64,000 bases of DNA from Antedon mediterranea (GCF_964355755.1 NC_092679.1:20014932-20078931), one strand, 5' to 3'. Counted from the first letter of the stretch, positions 32,332 through 46,060 are shown. Numbers and translations are program-made. Notes: generated by a model not told the origin, from the sequence alone.

Positions 32332-34910
32332 GGATTTATGCTTTTAACAATCTATTGCAAACATCTCAAGGGAATTCCAAATGTTGAAATCGATTCCAAT
32401 CATTTCCTAAAACCAATACAGAGTGTATTACAAGCAAGGTTATGAACATTGGAGCTTCTTTAATAGCTTGCATTAAAATTTGATGGTGTTATGAAAATTA
32501 GTTATTTATAGAACGATAAAGTGCACGCTGGGTTGCATTTATATCGATGATATTGAAGGCTTACGTAAGTACTTCAAGGAAATAAATCGTACGCAAAATG
32601 TATGTACTTTACTAGGTGTGAAAATGAGTTATTTATAGAAGAGCTTGCTGATGGTTGTGTTGATAATTTGTAATTGCTTTCAATGAAATACTAGTGGTTG
32701 AAATTTATTGCATTAGGTCTATTTGAAGAAAAAAAAATGTGTTAAAACCATAAACCACGGGACACAAAATTACGTTTAAGGTGTGAGATTAAACCACATA
32801 ATATCACATGCAAGTTCTATACCAACATGAATCATTTTACATAAAAAAAGATCAACATTTTAGAAGGGGTTAATTAATGTCATTGGTAAGTTTTCTGAAT
32901 ATTGCATGAAACCAGAAGTTTTTGTATGACATGGCATTAAAGTATTTTGACAGGAAAGAATGCTTGGTGATCTATTGGTCATGTGTACTGACAGATTGAT
33001 TTTTAACACATACTCTTCATAAATGAATGCACAGTATGGATATCGAACTGAAAATCATTAATATCAATATCAAGCAAGCTGGAAGGGAAATTGGATGACT
33101 ATTTTGGGGGTAATAAAGGCATTTCTATGGTCAAGGCTAGTTCATTATTAAAATCCGAGCTGTTTAGAGAAATACTTCCCCCTCTTCATAAGCCAGCTCG
33201 GTCTCTCAGATTCAACCGCTTTCTAGAAGTACCTCATTGTAAAACCAGCAGACTTAGGTCGTCTCCAGTTCCCACCATGGTGGATATAATTAATATGCAC
33301 CACTAGCTCTTTTTTAGATATGTAATAAGTGAATGTTTTAAGGTTTTTTATTCATCTATGTTTTTAATTTTATGGTACGATATCTAATTTTAATAAGATG
33401 TTTCTATTTTTATAGCAATTTTAACTAATTTTTAGGCATTTGTAATACAATTCATTTCAGTCCTTGACTGTCGTTTTGTAATATATTTTATATACCGAAT
33501 AAATAAATAAATAAATAAATAAATAGTTAAAAATAAGAAAATACATTTATATTGAATCAATGAAAAATTAATACAATTAAAGTTTTCTGATATACGATTA
33601 AAAAATGTCTATATATATTTCCACTGTAATTTTTTTTGTAGACATTGCATTAACATATATAAATCCTGTAATAGGGTAATATGTATCCTACATAGTGCCT
33701 GCATTATGTGTAGTGTAGGGGGTTACCCCGGTGTATTAGTACATCACAGCCACTGATCACCAACTGGGCCCTCTGGGAGACCAGTCTTTGACTGAAGAGG
33801 TTACCCAGTATAAATATATATTTCAATTTCAATTATAGTATGTTAATGTTAGGTTAGGCTTATGACATATGATATAGCTGTTACATGTGATGCATATGTG
33901 ATATTGTATCACAGAATTAAGTTTGATACAGTATTGCATGTACACATCATAGATACAGTACAGAGACTTGGCTAATATACAGCATGGAATAATTATACAT
34001 ACATGATTACAGCGAGGAAATAGTAACCTTAGTAACGTACAACACATCACAATTTCAAAGTGTTGCGATGTTAATTAAAGTAATGCAATGCTGAGATTGC
34101 ATAATGTTACTGTAACTGCTGGTTGAAAATAAAAGTCCACTGTTATTTTTTATGTTAATAATAGCATCTTTATGAACGTATATGATATAATGGACAGGAA
34201 CTCTGACAGGAACTATACAAGGATGTTTATATGTCAGGTGTTTTTAATTAAACAAAAGGGAATACACCATCTATGATAAATAATAGTATCTAAATTTAGA
34301 TTCATTTCTACTATCAGTTTAAGTTGTTAGAATTGTAATACTGCTCGTATCATCCTTCTATCATCCTATATGCTAACGTTTAACAAATTTTGCCGTAATA
34401 TTGTTAACATTTAGATTATTTCTTTTAGATTATAAAATGATCCCAATGGAGTTACTATTAAGCTCTTTGGACTTTCTTGGAAAATTTTCTAAAATGTATT
34501 TTTGTAATGTCAGTAGTAAATGTTATCACTTTGTTAATGTTATGTATTTTTTAAAACGATTTTCCAAATAAATTCAAATCAAATTATTAGAATGATTTGT
34601 TTCAAAAATAAAATTGATTTATAATTTTGAACAGCTGAAAATCACAGTAAATTTATCCTGCAAGAAATAACTAGACATTAAAATGTAACCTTTACAGCAA
34701 GCAATTATGTGCTAAATTTCAACAACATTAAAAGGGTTTCATTGATGTTTAGTATTGCGATACCTTTATGTTTAAACAAAATAAATCACTTATTAATCGA
34801 ATACATCATTCACAGTGACACTCCTAGTTGATTGTTGAGAACAAAATGGTTCAGAGAAACAGAAATATGTTAGCTCTACAAATCAGACACAATAAGAAAA
34901 CTCGTGCACT
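32332..34910. other. No gene seen
   Basis: 2.6 kb of AT-rich DNA. (AAAT)n at 33500-33525. The frame at 33091-33306 is short and unrecognised. Around 33690-33790 the sequence is somewhat GC-richer but shows no motif. Confidence 0.4.
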
Positions 34911-35455
34911 GGGTACCAATGGAATATGGCTTAAGAACCAGGCACCCACTCTCTAAAATAAGACCTGACCCGGCTTTTAATTACTTCCAAGGGAATGGCT
35001 CCAGAACCAGGCACTCACTCCCTAAGAAAGACCTGACCCTGCTATAGATTGGTTCCCAAGAGAATGGTTATAGAACCAGGTACTCACTCCCTAAGAAAAC
35101 TTAGCATGCTATAAATCGGTTCCAAAGGAATGGCCGGCTCTAGAACAAGGCACTTACTCCCTATAAAAGACCTGACCCTGCTATAGATTGGTTCCCAAGA
35201 GAATGGCTCTAGAAACAGGCACTCACTCCCTAGTACAAAAGACCTGACCCTGCTATAGATTGGTTCCCAAGAGAATGGTTATAGAACCAGGTACTCACTC
35301 CCTAAGAAAACTTAGCATGCTGTTCCAATGGAATGGTTAGAGAACCAGGCACTCACTCCCTACAAAAGACCTGACCCTGCTATAGATTGGTTCCCAAGAG
35401 AATGGTTATATAACCAGGTACTTGTCTCACGGCGGAAGACCTGGCCCTGACTTTA
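34911..35455. repeat. ~70-bp tandem repeat, about 8 units
   Basis: Units carry GAATGG, AGAACCAGGCACTCACTCCC, then either GACCTGACCCTGCTATAGAT or AACTTAGCATGCTATAAAT. The two unit types alternate in part (AACTTAGCATGC near 35100 and 35310), pointing to amplification of a multi-unit block. Confidence 0.9.
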
Positions 35456-36764
35456 ATAAGTGAACCTTCAATGACATCTCTGACTGTACACAGGACTAGT
35501 TATTATTTTTGATTAATTCAATCAAACAGTCTATTTTTAGATTTATTGTACCATTCTGGCGCTGGTTTAAGCCCACCCTGGGAATACATTCAACTCAAAA
35601 AATAATTTCAAGCATAACCACAATTCATGTAAAGGGGGAGCATACCAGAGTTTGCTAGTGCGCTATATAGTTTTAGTAATTTTGTAGAAACAAATCTATT
35701 AGGTAACATAAACAAACTAATTTACTTGCAAAATCTAATTGGTCTAGGGTTCAATCCTAGTTGATCGTTCTAGTGCCAGGGCTCTAACTTGTGACAATTA
35801 TTTCTGTCTAAGGCTCAACAAGACTTAGTTTATAAGCATGATCAAGTTTATCCATCCATATTTGCTTTTGTATGTCTATAAACATGTATAGTAATGTTTT
35901 AAATTTTAATATATTTGACAGAAATGACAATGTAAAACTGCATACCATGTTTGATAAACAAGTTATGACCTCTCACGCAATAACACCTACGACAAATCAA
36001 AATATTAAATCTGTCATATTGCAAACAATTCCTAACAGATTATTATTTTTTTCTAGCTCTGAAAAAAATGGCCAAAAGTCTGAAACAAGTGGTTTGATAT
36101 ATTAACAGCCTTATCGGAACGTCGCTTCTGACATCTTCTGACAAGAGTTATGTGTTTTAAATGTCATGTTGTGCCAAGAAATATAATTGCATTTGAAATG
36201 GTGTGAGGAATAAGGGAGATACAACATAACCTGTCACTATATATTAGATAATGTTAAAGTAGATTGTGTAGAAAGAAATAATTGCATTTGTCCCCTACAA
36301 TGCTGTTTATTATGAATCTGAGGTACTGTATAATAATCATGTGAAGCCAGATTAAAGGACATCAATAGAGAAAATTCCTAGGGTAAACTTATCAACCACA
36401 GACAACGGTTATCAGAGTAGGGGGTCAAAGATTCCCCTTGCTTCACAGACAAGAAGCTTAACCTCAAGTCCAAGAACAACTAATCATTTTCTCAGCCAAC
36501 TTGCTTTTCATCTAACAATTTTCAGATCTGATGTGAAGTATTGTATGCCAGTCTGTAGATTACCATCAGTCAACTGCACTGAGCTGGCTTTTGCTACAGG
36601 CACTTACAGGGGGGATTAACTTATATTGTAGATTGAAAATAATGCTTGATAGTGCCTCCAGAAAAAAATCGATCAAAGGATGATAATCACCGAGAGAACT
36701 ATCACTGTTGGTGTGAAATGTGGGAACAAGGAGTCGTTAAAACACTTGTAGCGGCATACATACT
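35456..36764. other. No gene seen
   Basis: Nothing recognised. The 77-codon frame at 35872-36105 is AT-rich and without motif. Confidence 0.4.
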
Positions 36765-36935
36765 TGTATGTTAAACAACCCCGTATTCAGGGAACACCAA
36801 TAGTAAGGGGAAACTTTCTTGTCAAACAAACAAGGAAAAATATATCTTACACTATGGCCAACCCTTATTCAGAGACAGCCCTATTAAAGGGACACTTTGT
36901 TGGGTCCTGAAGGTGTCCACTTAATAGAGTTCTAT
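36765..36935 (+). repeat. 'GGGACAC' family member
   Basis: CCCCGTATTCAGGGAACACC, then CAAACAAACAAGGAAAAATA, CCAACCCTTATTCAGAGACA, AAAGGGACACTTTGTTGGGT and CCTGAAGGTGTCCACTTAAT. The last block also occurs at 44395, which helps define the family's right half. Confidence 0.65.
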
Positions 36936-36952
36936 CAACAAGATTGGTAGCA

Positions 36953-37083
36953 AATTCTGTCTACACTATCAAAAAATGTGATGTGCCCATATATAGACAC
37001 GATGATGTCATATCACTACCTTATTTGGGCATATCCCTACCTTATTTGGGCACATCACACTTGTTTGATAGTGTCGACAGAGG
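36953..37083 (-). mobile_element. Foldback MITE family 1, copy j
   Basis: TCTGTCTACACTATCAAAAA to TTTGATAGTGTCGACAGAG, minus orientation, two internal units (CTACCTTATTTGGGCATA type). Confidence 0.87.
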
Positions 37084-37534
37084 AAATGAAGGCATCATAT
37101 CTTGCTAGACAGATTCCTTTCTTATGACTATCTCAACCTTTAAGTTTCGTTTACAATATTATGGTGGTGTGATGCAGCACATTCAATTAAAGTAATCTTA
37201 GCTCCTTTTATATCATCAAGTATTCTGGCCATTGTCACATGTTTACGATACATAAGCTTAGAAGAATTTCCATTTTATTGATATTTACATAATTTTCATT
37301 CTTGTTGATATACAGGTGTAGGTCAGGTAAGCATCTTCAACCAAACTGTGGGTGGTATAGATAATAACAGGTAGAAATCAGAGGATGAGCACTATACTAT
37401 CTAGTACAGTAAATCACACCATGCATACCATCACATATTGTATAGCTGGAATGTAACGTGTTAAGATTTTAATTTAAACATAACTTTCGTTTACAGATAA
37501 GAATTAAGTTGTTTTCATTCTTTCGTTGCATTCA
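37084..37534. other. No gene seen
   Basis: Nothing recognised. Confidence 0.4.
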
Positions 37535-37960
37535 CACTCTAAATCTGCATTCACTCTACAGTAAATCTGTATTTAAATTATCTAAACCTGCATTCACATC
37601 ACTCTAAATATGCATTCATCCTACTGAACTCTATTCACATTGCTCTAAATCTACATTCCAATCTACAATACTCTAAACGAAAGCTACATTCACACTACTA
37701 TAAATCTACATTAGTCTAAACTAAAGCTGCATTCACACTACTCTAAAGCTGCATTCACACTACTATAAATCTACATTACTCTAAACGAAAGCTGCATTTA
37801 TACTACTCTAAGCTGCATTCACACTACTATAAATCTACATTACTCTAAACGAAAGCTGCATTTATACTACTCTAAGCTGCATTCACACTACTCTAAAGCT
37901 GCATTCACACTACTCTAAAGCTACATTAACAAACTCTAAAGTTGTATTCACAATATAGCA
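37535..37960. repeat. Composite minisatellite, ~22-bp units
   Basis: Repeats of CTCTAAAGCTGCATTCACACTA and relatives (CTATAAATCTACATTACTCT, ACGAAAGCTGCATTTATACT). A ~64-bp higher unit is repeated almost exactly at about 37760-37825 and 37823-37885. The left part is more degenerate, the right part cleaner. Confidence 0.9.
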
Positions 37961-38533
37961 TGTACATTACACAATCAGGTGGCCTGGAATTAAGTATGAG
38001 ATGAAGTTTGTTGGCCGTGAACTAATCTCTAACACATTATATTTAAAATTTGTTTTTGGAGAACCCGATAAATCTATGTTGATATAAAGTTTGCGCCACC
38101 ACGTGTATTAGTTCTGAAAAGAACTGTTGAGTTTCTCTTAAATCGATTATGCAAGACTGCTCTTACGTCATCAAAATTCTTGACCAGTAGATACTGGACA
38201 CAATTAAACTGGACATGACCCTTATCAGCTTTCAACTTGCTAACATTAACATAACTTGATTACTCTTCTGTGTAAACAGAGTAATATACGCAAATAAACC
38301 GATTGATATATAAATTGGTTTTCTTGTATAATTCTTTCAACAGTAGATGGGTACACAATTAGGTAATGGAAAATAGTGATGGGAAATGGTTCCTGAAACA
38401 ATTATGTACAACTATTCGTCGTCTAATACATATGAGATCCTATCTACTCCCAGCAGATATATGGCAACATTATTAATTAGTCAATTCTTATACAAAAATA
38501 CTATATAATATATAAGATATAAGATATTTTAAA

Positions 38534-38940
38534 GATTTAAATGCTATGGAAAAACTCCCTATTTATGCTGCAACCAAGAAATAACTGTGAATTTCTAATA
38601 TTGAAGTTTGAGGAACTTCAAAAGTGTGAGATCTTCATTGCTATATTAAAAATTGTACAACCTGGGAACCCTACGAAACAAAACATATTATTAACAGTGA
38701 ATACTACAACGAGCAAACATTTAAACAGATCACCTGATGATACTTTATAATTGATATTTTATGATTTAAATGCTGTTTATGCTGCAACCGAGATTTCTAA
38801 TACTGAATTTGGAGGAAATTAAAAAATATGGTTCTTCATTGTTATACCTCAAAATTGTACAACCTGCTGGGAACCCTACAAAACAAAACATAGTAATAAC
38901 AATATAGGCTGAGCAAACATTTAAACAGATCAGTTGATGC
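38534..38940. repeat. Tandem duplication, period about 229 bp
   Basis: GATTTAAATGCT..TTTATGCTGCAACC occurs at 38534 and 38763. Both units go on through GTACAACCT.GGGAACCCTAC and GAGCAAACATTTAAACAGATCA. Confidence 0.85.
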
Positions 38941-39945
38941 CGCCACAGTATAAATAGAGTATAATATTGTGAAGACAAACACACCTGAAGTGTGTGTAGG
39001 TGGGTTTGGAATTTCAGAACACCTTGTGAAGTCATATCATTACACTTTAATCACCTTACAGTGTTCACCTATACCCTGGATTTAAAAAACAAAAAGTAAT
39101 TAAGTTATTTCTTAGGTACCTGGATGACAGGCCCACGCACTGGTACAACTTCCTTACACCAGTAAAATCTTTGAGAAGAGTAGGTCTTAATTGGTGTTTA
39201 GTTGGTCTTAAAATTGTGTACCGGATATATTTGGTGTTTTGAAGGTGCCGAACAGATTAAATGGTAGGAAAGATGTAGGTCTAATAATATCCAGTCTGTA
39301 TAAAAGTTGTTTGGGGTTTTTAGAGAAGATTGGGTCTTCAATTCAACATTTTTATCAATTTTATTCTTTTATCATATCGGATTAACATAACAGATTGTTT
39401 ACAAACAACAATATTTTATCAATTTGATCTTAATTGTTTGAATAGACCTTTAAGAATGTAAATCTCCTTTTAGGGATTTAGAGGGCTATCCCTAGTACCA
39501 TACTATTGATATGGTTTTTTTGTACACTCTGGGCTCCAAATAAAGAAAGAAAGCAACATTATGCTGTAACGATCATTTTAGTCTACAACGCGCAACTTGA
39601 CTAGAGATTTATGCAAATACTTTTTTAAAGAGCCTGAACTACTAATATCTATTGCTCTATATTTTGGCAGAATGATATTTCTTGAGTGAAAAAGAGGACA
39701 AACAAAGATGGCTATCTACTTAACATGATCAATCTTAGATCTCTACCTGTTTATTACATAAAAGAATTCTCAACAGAGATTTTAAAAAGCTGATAATAAT
39801 GTAAAAACAAATTAAACTAGGTCAGATGGCAGGTAGGTCAAATAATTACTCAACAACAGAGGGCAGTAGTTAAACTTCAGCATTTATTTTACCAATTTGT
39901 TTTAAACTTAAAAATCTTGTTTTGCTTCCATTTTAAAGACTTGCT
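38941..39945. other. No gene seen
   Basis: Nothing recognised. Confidence 0.4.
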
Positions 39946-40083
39946 TTAGCTCTGTCTACACTAGTTTGACAAAAAAAGGTGTGATGTGCCCATATATGGT
40001 AGTCATATGCCCCAAAATTGTTGTGATATATATGGCCATATCGCATTCTTTTGTCATTTGTTTGATAGTGTAGACAGAGCTTT
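39946..40083 (+). mobile_element. Foldback MITE family 1, copy k
   Basis: TTAGCTCTGTCTACACTAGTTTG to TTTGATAGTGTAGACAGAGC, followed by TTTA. The left arm has lost TATCAAA by a short deletion, and the centre is diverged. Confidence 0.85.
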
Positions 40084-40997
40084 ACTTTACTGTTTTGTGT
40101 GAAATATGTACTATAAAGAGGTTTATTTTTTGTTACACATTTTTACTACAGATTTGAAATATATAAAATATAATTTGTTTTTGGAAAATTCATAAACTAT
40201 GCAGAATATTTCATTTCAGAACACAAATTTATCCACAGAAAATGTAAACTTATTTTCAGTTTGAACTTTGTATACCATTGCTGGCTAAACTATAACTCAC
40301 ATTGGTCTTATATTTCGTAAAAATTAGGACAACTTTGCGTAATGGTTCATTCCCACAGACCTTTGTGACACTAATATATATCATACTAATTCCTCCTTGA
40401 TTATTTATAGTAATTAATCACATGGAATACTACAAATGAAGCTGTAAACTGAGGATTATATAAAGCAACCTTGAATTTAATGTACCCTGGTAATAAAACT
40501 TACATTCTAATGTCGCAGTAAATTTGAATAGGTGTTGAAAAGTAAAAATTATGTTGTAATTGATCCAATTATTGCTGTCTCTCATCATAAATATTAGTAT
40601 CAATGTTAAATGTTTATTTCACCTTATTAATATTTGGTGACCTATGTATACCCAGTCTAGACTGAGATACAGAGAACTGCATGTTTTATATTAAACATTT
40701 ATAATTTAGAATGGACATATTCATTATGGGTCTTTGGGTGTCCCATGCATTCCTAACATAAATGACACTTCAAATTCGGAGACAAAGTCTCCTCTAAAGT
40801 TACATTGTAGTGTGATCACACTCATAGTATAAATAATGGTAACTTCATTCGTCCATGACTGTACCAACTACAAGAAACCATGAAGTACTGTACACCAATC
40901 CTATCTATTGCAATAAACCTGGTATTCATAAACCGATTCACAATCCTTCTCAGAGGTGGCAATCTTGTTCATAGGAGAAAATGCTATACAAAGTATT
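40084..40997. other. No gene seen
   Basis: Nothing recognised. Confidence 0.4.
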
Positions 40998-41126
40998 AAG
41001 CTCTGTCTACACTATCAAACTAATTAAAAAATGTGATGTGCCTAAATATGCTATTAATCATGTCATCATCATGTCCCTATCACATTTGTTTTGTCACGTA
41101 AAGTTTGATAGTGTAGACAGAGTTTT
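40998..41126 (+). mobile_element. Foldback MITE family 1, copy l
   Basis: AAGCTCTGTCTACACTATCA to TTTGATAGTGTAGACAGAGT, with a shortened centre that keeps GTCATCATCATGTCC. Confidence 0.87.
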
Positions 41127-41134
41127 ATAGGGTA

Positions 41135-41205
41135 TACCAACTCCTGGCATCAGGATTTAAACGCAGGACCCTGAGTTCGGTAGCAAAGCATCATAACATC
41201 CTAGC
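41135..41205 (-). repeat. tRNA-like SINE head (weak candidate)
   Basis: On the minus strand TAGCTAGGATGTTATGATGC and GCGTTTAAATCCTGATG sit at A-box to B-box distance. The B box deviates at one position. Degraded or coincidental. Confidence 0.3.
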
Positions 41206-41880
41206 TACAACTAGTAACATCTTCATGCTTTGACACACAAGTTTATCATGAAATATGGATAACAATAAACCAATAACCAATATTTGTTCATGTCTTCAAC
41301 AAATTTAAGTGAACTTCCTTAGGCCTGATAATTAGCAAACAATTGACATTTCCCACCCAGCCCCCATGCAGAGCCTCGTCTCTGGCCTGTCTCGCAGTCT
41401 GTAATCAAATGTTAGGCCATGTGAACTTCCCAGATCATATTTCTACCTTGGGAAAAACCTACAGCCAAATAGTGTTTTGTGTATGCGCGAGGAGTATTAT
41501 TTAAAATACTTGTTCGACAAAATATGCTGGGTGATACAAGCCGCAATAGGGTTGTGTTACTGTAAATGCAAACCAACGCAGTATGTTGTTTAGTGTTTTG
41601 TTACGTTTAACATTACCAACAAGTATTTATTAAATAATGAATGCTTTGTAGTTGATTAGGTTATTTGTTTTATATTTTAATGAGCCTGTCTAAATTAATA
41701 AGCCTATTTTAAAATGGAAGAACATTTTTAATTTCACCAGTGGAATACTGTATCTATTGCAAAAATATGATATTGTTGCTTTACGAGGTGAAAATGACAA
41801 AACTTATTTTTTAGGTAATAACAATATCCATTTATATTTCAATAAAAAATTAAATGAAACAACTTTCAGTTATAATTATA

Positions 41881-42080
41881 TCCGCCTAGGAGGTTATTAT
41901 GTCAAAGATGTGTGATGTGTGTGTTTGTCTGTTAGTGTTAGCAGCATAACGTCAAAACTATAAAATATGGATCTTTTACAAATGACGTTAACACAGGTAG
42001 ATCTGCTCTGGTCGAGTCACGGACAACTCCATTAAATTTTGGAGGCAATCCAGACTAGGCTCCCAATTCTAAACCACTTT
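41881..42080 (+). repeat. 'CC.CC.AGGAGGTTATGT' repeat, copy 1
   Basis: Begins CCGCCTAGGAGGTTATTATG, has a GTTTGTCTGTTAG run, and ends TTAAATTTTGGAGGCAATCC then AGACTAGGCTCCCAATTCTA. The same blocks in the same order are at 57023-57220. I recall similar sequence scattered through many marine animal genomes; that is memory, not a search. Confidence 0.7.
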
Positions 42081-42532
42081 TTATTCTTTTACTAATTTTG
42101 GTTGTACGTCATTATAAACTATTACGATTCTCTTTTTACTGAAACTGTGATTGCTCTTGTTTAACAATAATTCAACTGTCCTACATTTATAATAAAATCA
42201 CTCCTGAGAAATTTCACCCTTAACATATACCAATTATTATTATATTGTTGTATTATTGGTTAGATAAGATCACAAATAACTTATCTTAGGCCTATCAAAT
42301 GGGTTTTAATTACTAGTGCCTAAGGCTTTCTATCAATCTATATCCTAAATCTAACTATTTCCAAAGACTAAACTTGCTGAAACAACTAAATATACAGTAT
42401 TATTATGGGTCTGCAAGATTTTATCAGAAAAGTTTCAATTTGTGATGACTTGCTGGAAAAATAATACATGTTTTTAAATTGTGTATAAAAAGTTTGAATT
42501 AAGTAGATTTTTTAATTACTGTTAAGCTCTGT
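42081..42532. other. No gene seen
   Basis: Nothing recognised. Confidence 0.4.
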
Positions 42533-42690
42533 CTACACCATCAAACTTTATGTGACAAAAAAATGTGATGTGCCCATATATGGACATGATGATGTCATAT
42601 CACTGCCATATTTGGGTACATCAAACTACAATATTTGGGAACATCGCACCTTTTTTTGTCAAACTAGTTTGATAGTGTAGAGACAGAGCT
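42533..42690 (-). mobile_element. Foldback MITE family 1, copy m
   Basis: AAGCTCTGTCTACACCATCA to GATAGTGTAGAGACAGAGCT, minus orientation, with two internal units. TA borders both ends. Confidence 0.9.
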
Positions 42691-42903
42691 ACTGAGTGTA
42701 AAGTTATTTATCAAAGGAATTTATAAGAATCAGATATTAGTACCATGAATATATAATTTATCAACTATAAGTAGTTGCAGCAGATTTTCTGATTGAAAGC
42801 CTCAATAATCCAGAAAGATAAGAGTGTGTTCAGACGAGTTATTCTTTTGTATAATGTGGGTTGCATGCTTCAGCAAACAGGGGCAGTTTGAGGAAGCGCT
42901 AAT

Positions 42904-43066
42904 GCGTGGTTCCCACTAGCCATGCAAAGCTGATGCAAAGTGCTGTATTGCATAATCATAAGTGGGAACATCGCGGTTTGATTTCACGCAGGCGGGGGAA
43001 AACACAATTATTGGAAGAGCATTTTCTTATGTTCCATAGGTTGCAACAATAGTGTGAACCAAGCTT
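42904..43066. mobile_element. MITE-like element (family 2, diverged member)
   Basis: Left GCGTGGTTCCCACTAGC and right AGTGTGAACCAAGCTT form ~15-bp imperfect TIRs. The right terminus equals that of the 56277-56418 element (AAGCTTGGTTTCCACT), suggesting a shared transposase. Confidence 0.55.
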
Positions 43067-44098
43067 AACATAATAATTATTATTAGTCAATAAAAAACAG
43101 ATCAAAAAGCAATTCATAATTTCATTTTAGCTGTCAAAGGGGGGAAAGCGCAACCCCTTGGATCACTCCTGACAAAGTGTTCACACTCAAAACACTTTCG
43201 TTACAAATTGATAAGAATTGGTTGGAGATGTCGCAACGTATGTTTCGTACAATAATTTAGTACCTTGAGCTTTCGTACCAGTCACACGTTACAGGTTGCT
43301 TCCATTAATATTTTTCTTGTTCAGCCCTATGAAGTCATATGCCACGTCCATACGATGTGAAATATTGTATAATCTTGGGAGATTTTAAAAGTTACGCTAT
43401 CATTCATTGAATTAATCTACAACCTTGAATTAATTTAAAACCAGAAATACAATCTGTTTAACATTCATATAACAGATGATATTAATTGATAACAACATAT
43501 AGATTAAATCGTTTTAATTTACATCAGTCATATCAGTTTTTTAATCAAGGAACAGATAAATGAGTTGACAAAAACTGAATTTCTGATATTTCAATCTATT
43601 TAGTTATTTATATCATTACAATTATACCATGAATCAAACAAAGTTATAGCTTAATAAACATTCCTGTTACGCTCGTAATAATTTTACAACTTTTCCTTTT
43701 GATGATAATAATATGCTATCAAAAGATTGCAAATCTATACCTTAAGATATTATCATAATCACTATCATTTGATCTAAGTATAGTGTGGATCATACCATTT
43801 ACAAACAAACTTGGGTATTATCCCCTTTAATAGTTTATATATTTTCTTACTTAAAAAAATAATTGACTGATTCATCGATAGAATTGTGTAAGATTTTGTT
43901 TGCAATAAAAACAGTTGAAGCGGGAAATGAATACGCCCAGCATTTTCGTTAACACAATATCACATGTATTACATTTCAATCCACTTATTTTTAACTCTGT
44001 TTGTTTTCTACATTTTCTGTGAGCCAATTACAAGCCAAAATGATTACAGGATCAAATAACTACCTGTGACGTGTTACTATATTTTTCTATTATAATAT
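43067..44098. other. No gene seen
   Basis: AT-rich, nothing recognised. Confidence 0.4.
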
Positions 44099-44241
44099 TA
44101 GCTCTGTCTTTACTATCAAACGAGTTGATGTGCCCAAATATGTGGTGATATTTCCAAATATGGCAGTGATATGACATCATCATGTCCATATATGGCCACA
44201 TCACATTTTTTTGTCACATGAAGTTTGGTAGTGAAGAGCTT
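44099..44241 (+). mobile_element. Foldback MITE family 1, copy n
   Basis: TAGCTCTGTCTTTACTATCA to AAGTTTGGTAGTGAAGAGCTTA. Short deletions in both arms, core intact. Confidence 0.85.
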
Positions 44242-44274
44242 AAGCGTATGTTTTCTTTTATATATATGTTTTAA

Positions 44275-44420
44275 TACACACCGTTGGAACACTCTTATAA
44301 AGGGGACAATTTCCCGTGGAACGAGGGTGAAATACGTTCTGGGCAACACCTGTTAAGAGGACAATTCTATTGAATGGACACTTCTATTACAGGGACACTT
44401 GTTGGGTCCTGAAGGGGTTT
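44275..44420 (+). repeat. 'GGGACAC' family member
   Basis: ATTACAGGGACACTTGTTGG then GTCCTGAAGG matches 36890-36915. GGACAATT units occur at 44305 and 44360. Diverged. Confidence 0.55.
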
Positions 44421-44561
44421 CGATCTAGTGTATTTTAGTGATATGGTCTGTGATTCAGAGATATAATGAGATATTCAGAATCTCAACCGATCCTTTGTAA
44501 TTGTGATGTAAGAAATATAAAACTAACAATTTTTCTAGGAAACATGTTTTTTCGATTCTAA

Positions 44562-44707
44562 TGCTCTGTCACACTTTATGTGACAAAAAAATGTGATGTG
44601 CGTATAATGGACACGATGTCATTTCACTACCATATTAAATCATATCACTACAGTACCATATTTGGGCACATCGCACTTTTTTTGTTTGATAGTGTAGACA
44701 GAGCTTA
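44562..44707 (-). mobile_element. Foldback MITE family 1, copy o
   Basis: TGCTCTGTCACACTTTATGT to TTTGATAGTGTAGACAGAGCTT. The left arm has an internal deletion. Minus orientation. Confidence 0.86.
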
Positions 44708-46060
44708 ACAATATTTCTTGGAAAAACGTGTTTTTTTTTTTTTTTATTACTAGTAAAATATTTATAGCTAATTTGGTAATATAAAATATTAAACACAACT
44801 GTGGTATAGTACGATTTCTTGTTTATGCCAGGAAATCAAATTAATTATTAACAAAAAAGCTGTTAAAGACGATGTTAAATCTAATTTTTTTCCTATTTTT
44901 TTTTATAACAATACTAATTTTGGGTTGTTAAAAATATAATTGACTAATCTTTTTTGTATGTTTTTATTATAGATTTTTTTGTTTGATGAAAATTTATAGC
45001 TATATAAAATAAAATTAATAAAAAATTGTTTTTTTAGATTTCTATTTTTTAACCCTAATGATGATGTATATATCACAAGTTTTAAAACTAATCAATGACA
45101 TATGTGGCTAAATATCACCGGAAATATTTCATAATTCGGAGTAATTTTGATATCAAAGGGTGGGTAACCCCTAAATGCCTTAAGTGGTTTCATAATTGGT
45201 ACAACTATGAAAGCATGTTCCTAATTCCACCCAATAATCTAACCTGAACGATAAATGGGCCGAGAGGAAATAATTGCATAACAATTGTTTGAACAAAAAT
45301 TGAACTTATTTTCTCTAGGCCTCTTGTAGGTGATTGAACCATAGGTTGAACCATAAGAAGGCCAGGCTATCTGCCTTTACACACACACCCTGAAGGTATT
45401 GTCCACAAAGAGGCTTAGAAAGAATGGCTCCCTGAAGCCCCCTAGTGCTAATCTGTCTTAATTAGATACTTCCACTTAGCGCCCTTTCAAACGGCTTTGT
45501 AACAGCGTAAAATATCAACAAAGAAATATGGGGTGAACATTACATTGTTTATTTAAGTTCAGCTTACAAGAGGTTGGGGGTATTAAACTCTTGAAACATG
45601 ACCAGAACAAAAAATTGGTCAGTCAAGGACAAATGGTATAGTGTCAGGACATGAAGTATTTTATTGTATCGTTTTAGTACAATCATATTTAAACTGTGGT
45701 AGAGAAAATGTTGGCTTTTTGTATATTGTGGACTTAGGCCTACTTAAATAATTTGTATAATTACCAAATCTTATGGTTATAAGCACAGTCATCACTTGCC
45801 TGTATATATTGGGTAAAATATTGTACACATATTAAAATAAACATTGTAAGATAGTGTAAATTGTGGGAAGCCACAGCACAACAACAGTCATTTAATCATT
45901 TAAAAAAGAATAGGATGCTGTAAGCTATAATTATTGAAATATATCATACCATCAATCTGTTTTCTCTATGAAAAATTAATATGTGTGCATTTTTACTATT
46001 AATTATTTATTATTCAAAAATAGGAAAAAAAAAGTAGTTCATAATTAGCGATTTTAGTGA
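44708..46060. other. No gene seen
   Basis: AT-rich with poly-T runs near 44730-44748. No motif recognised. Confidence 0.4.
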
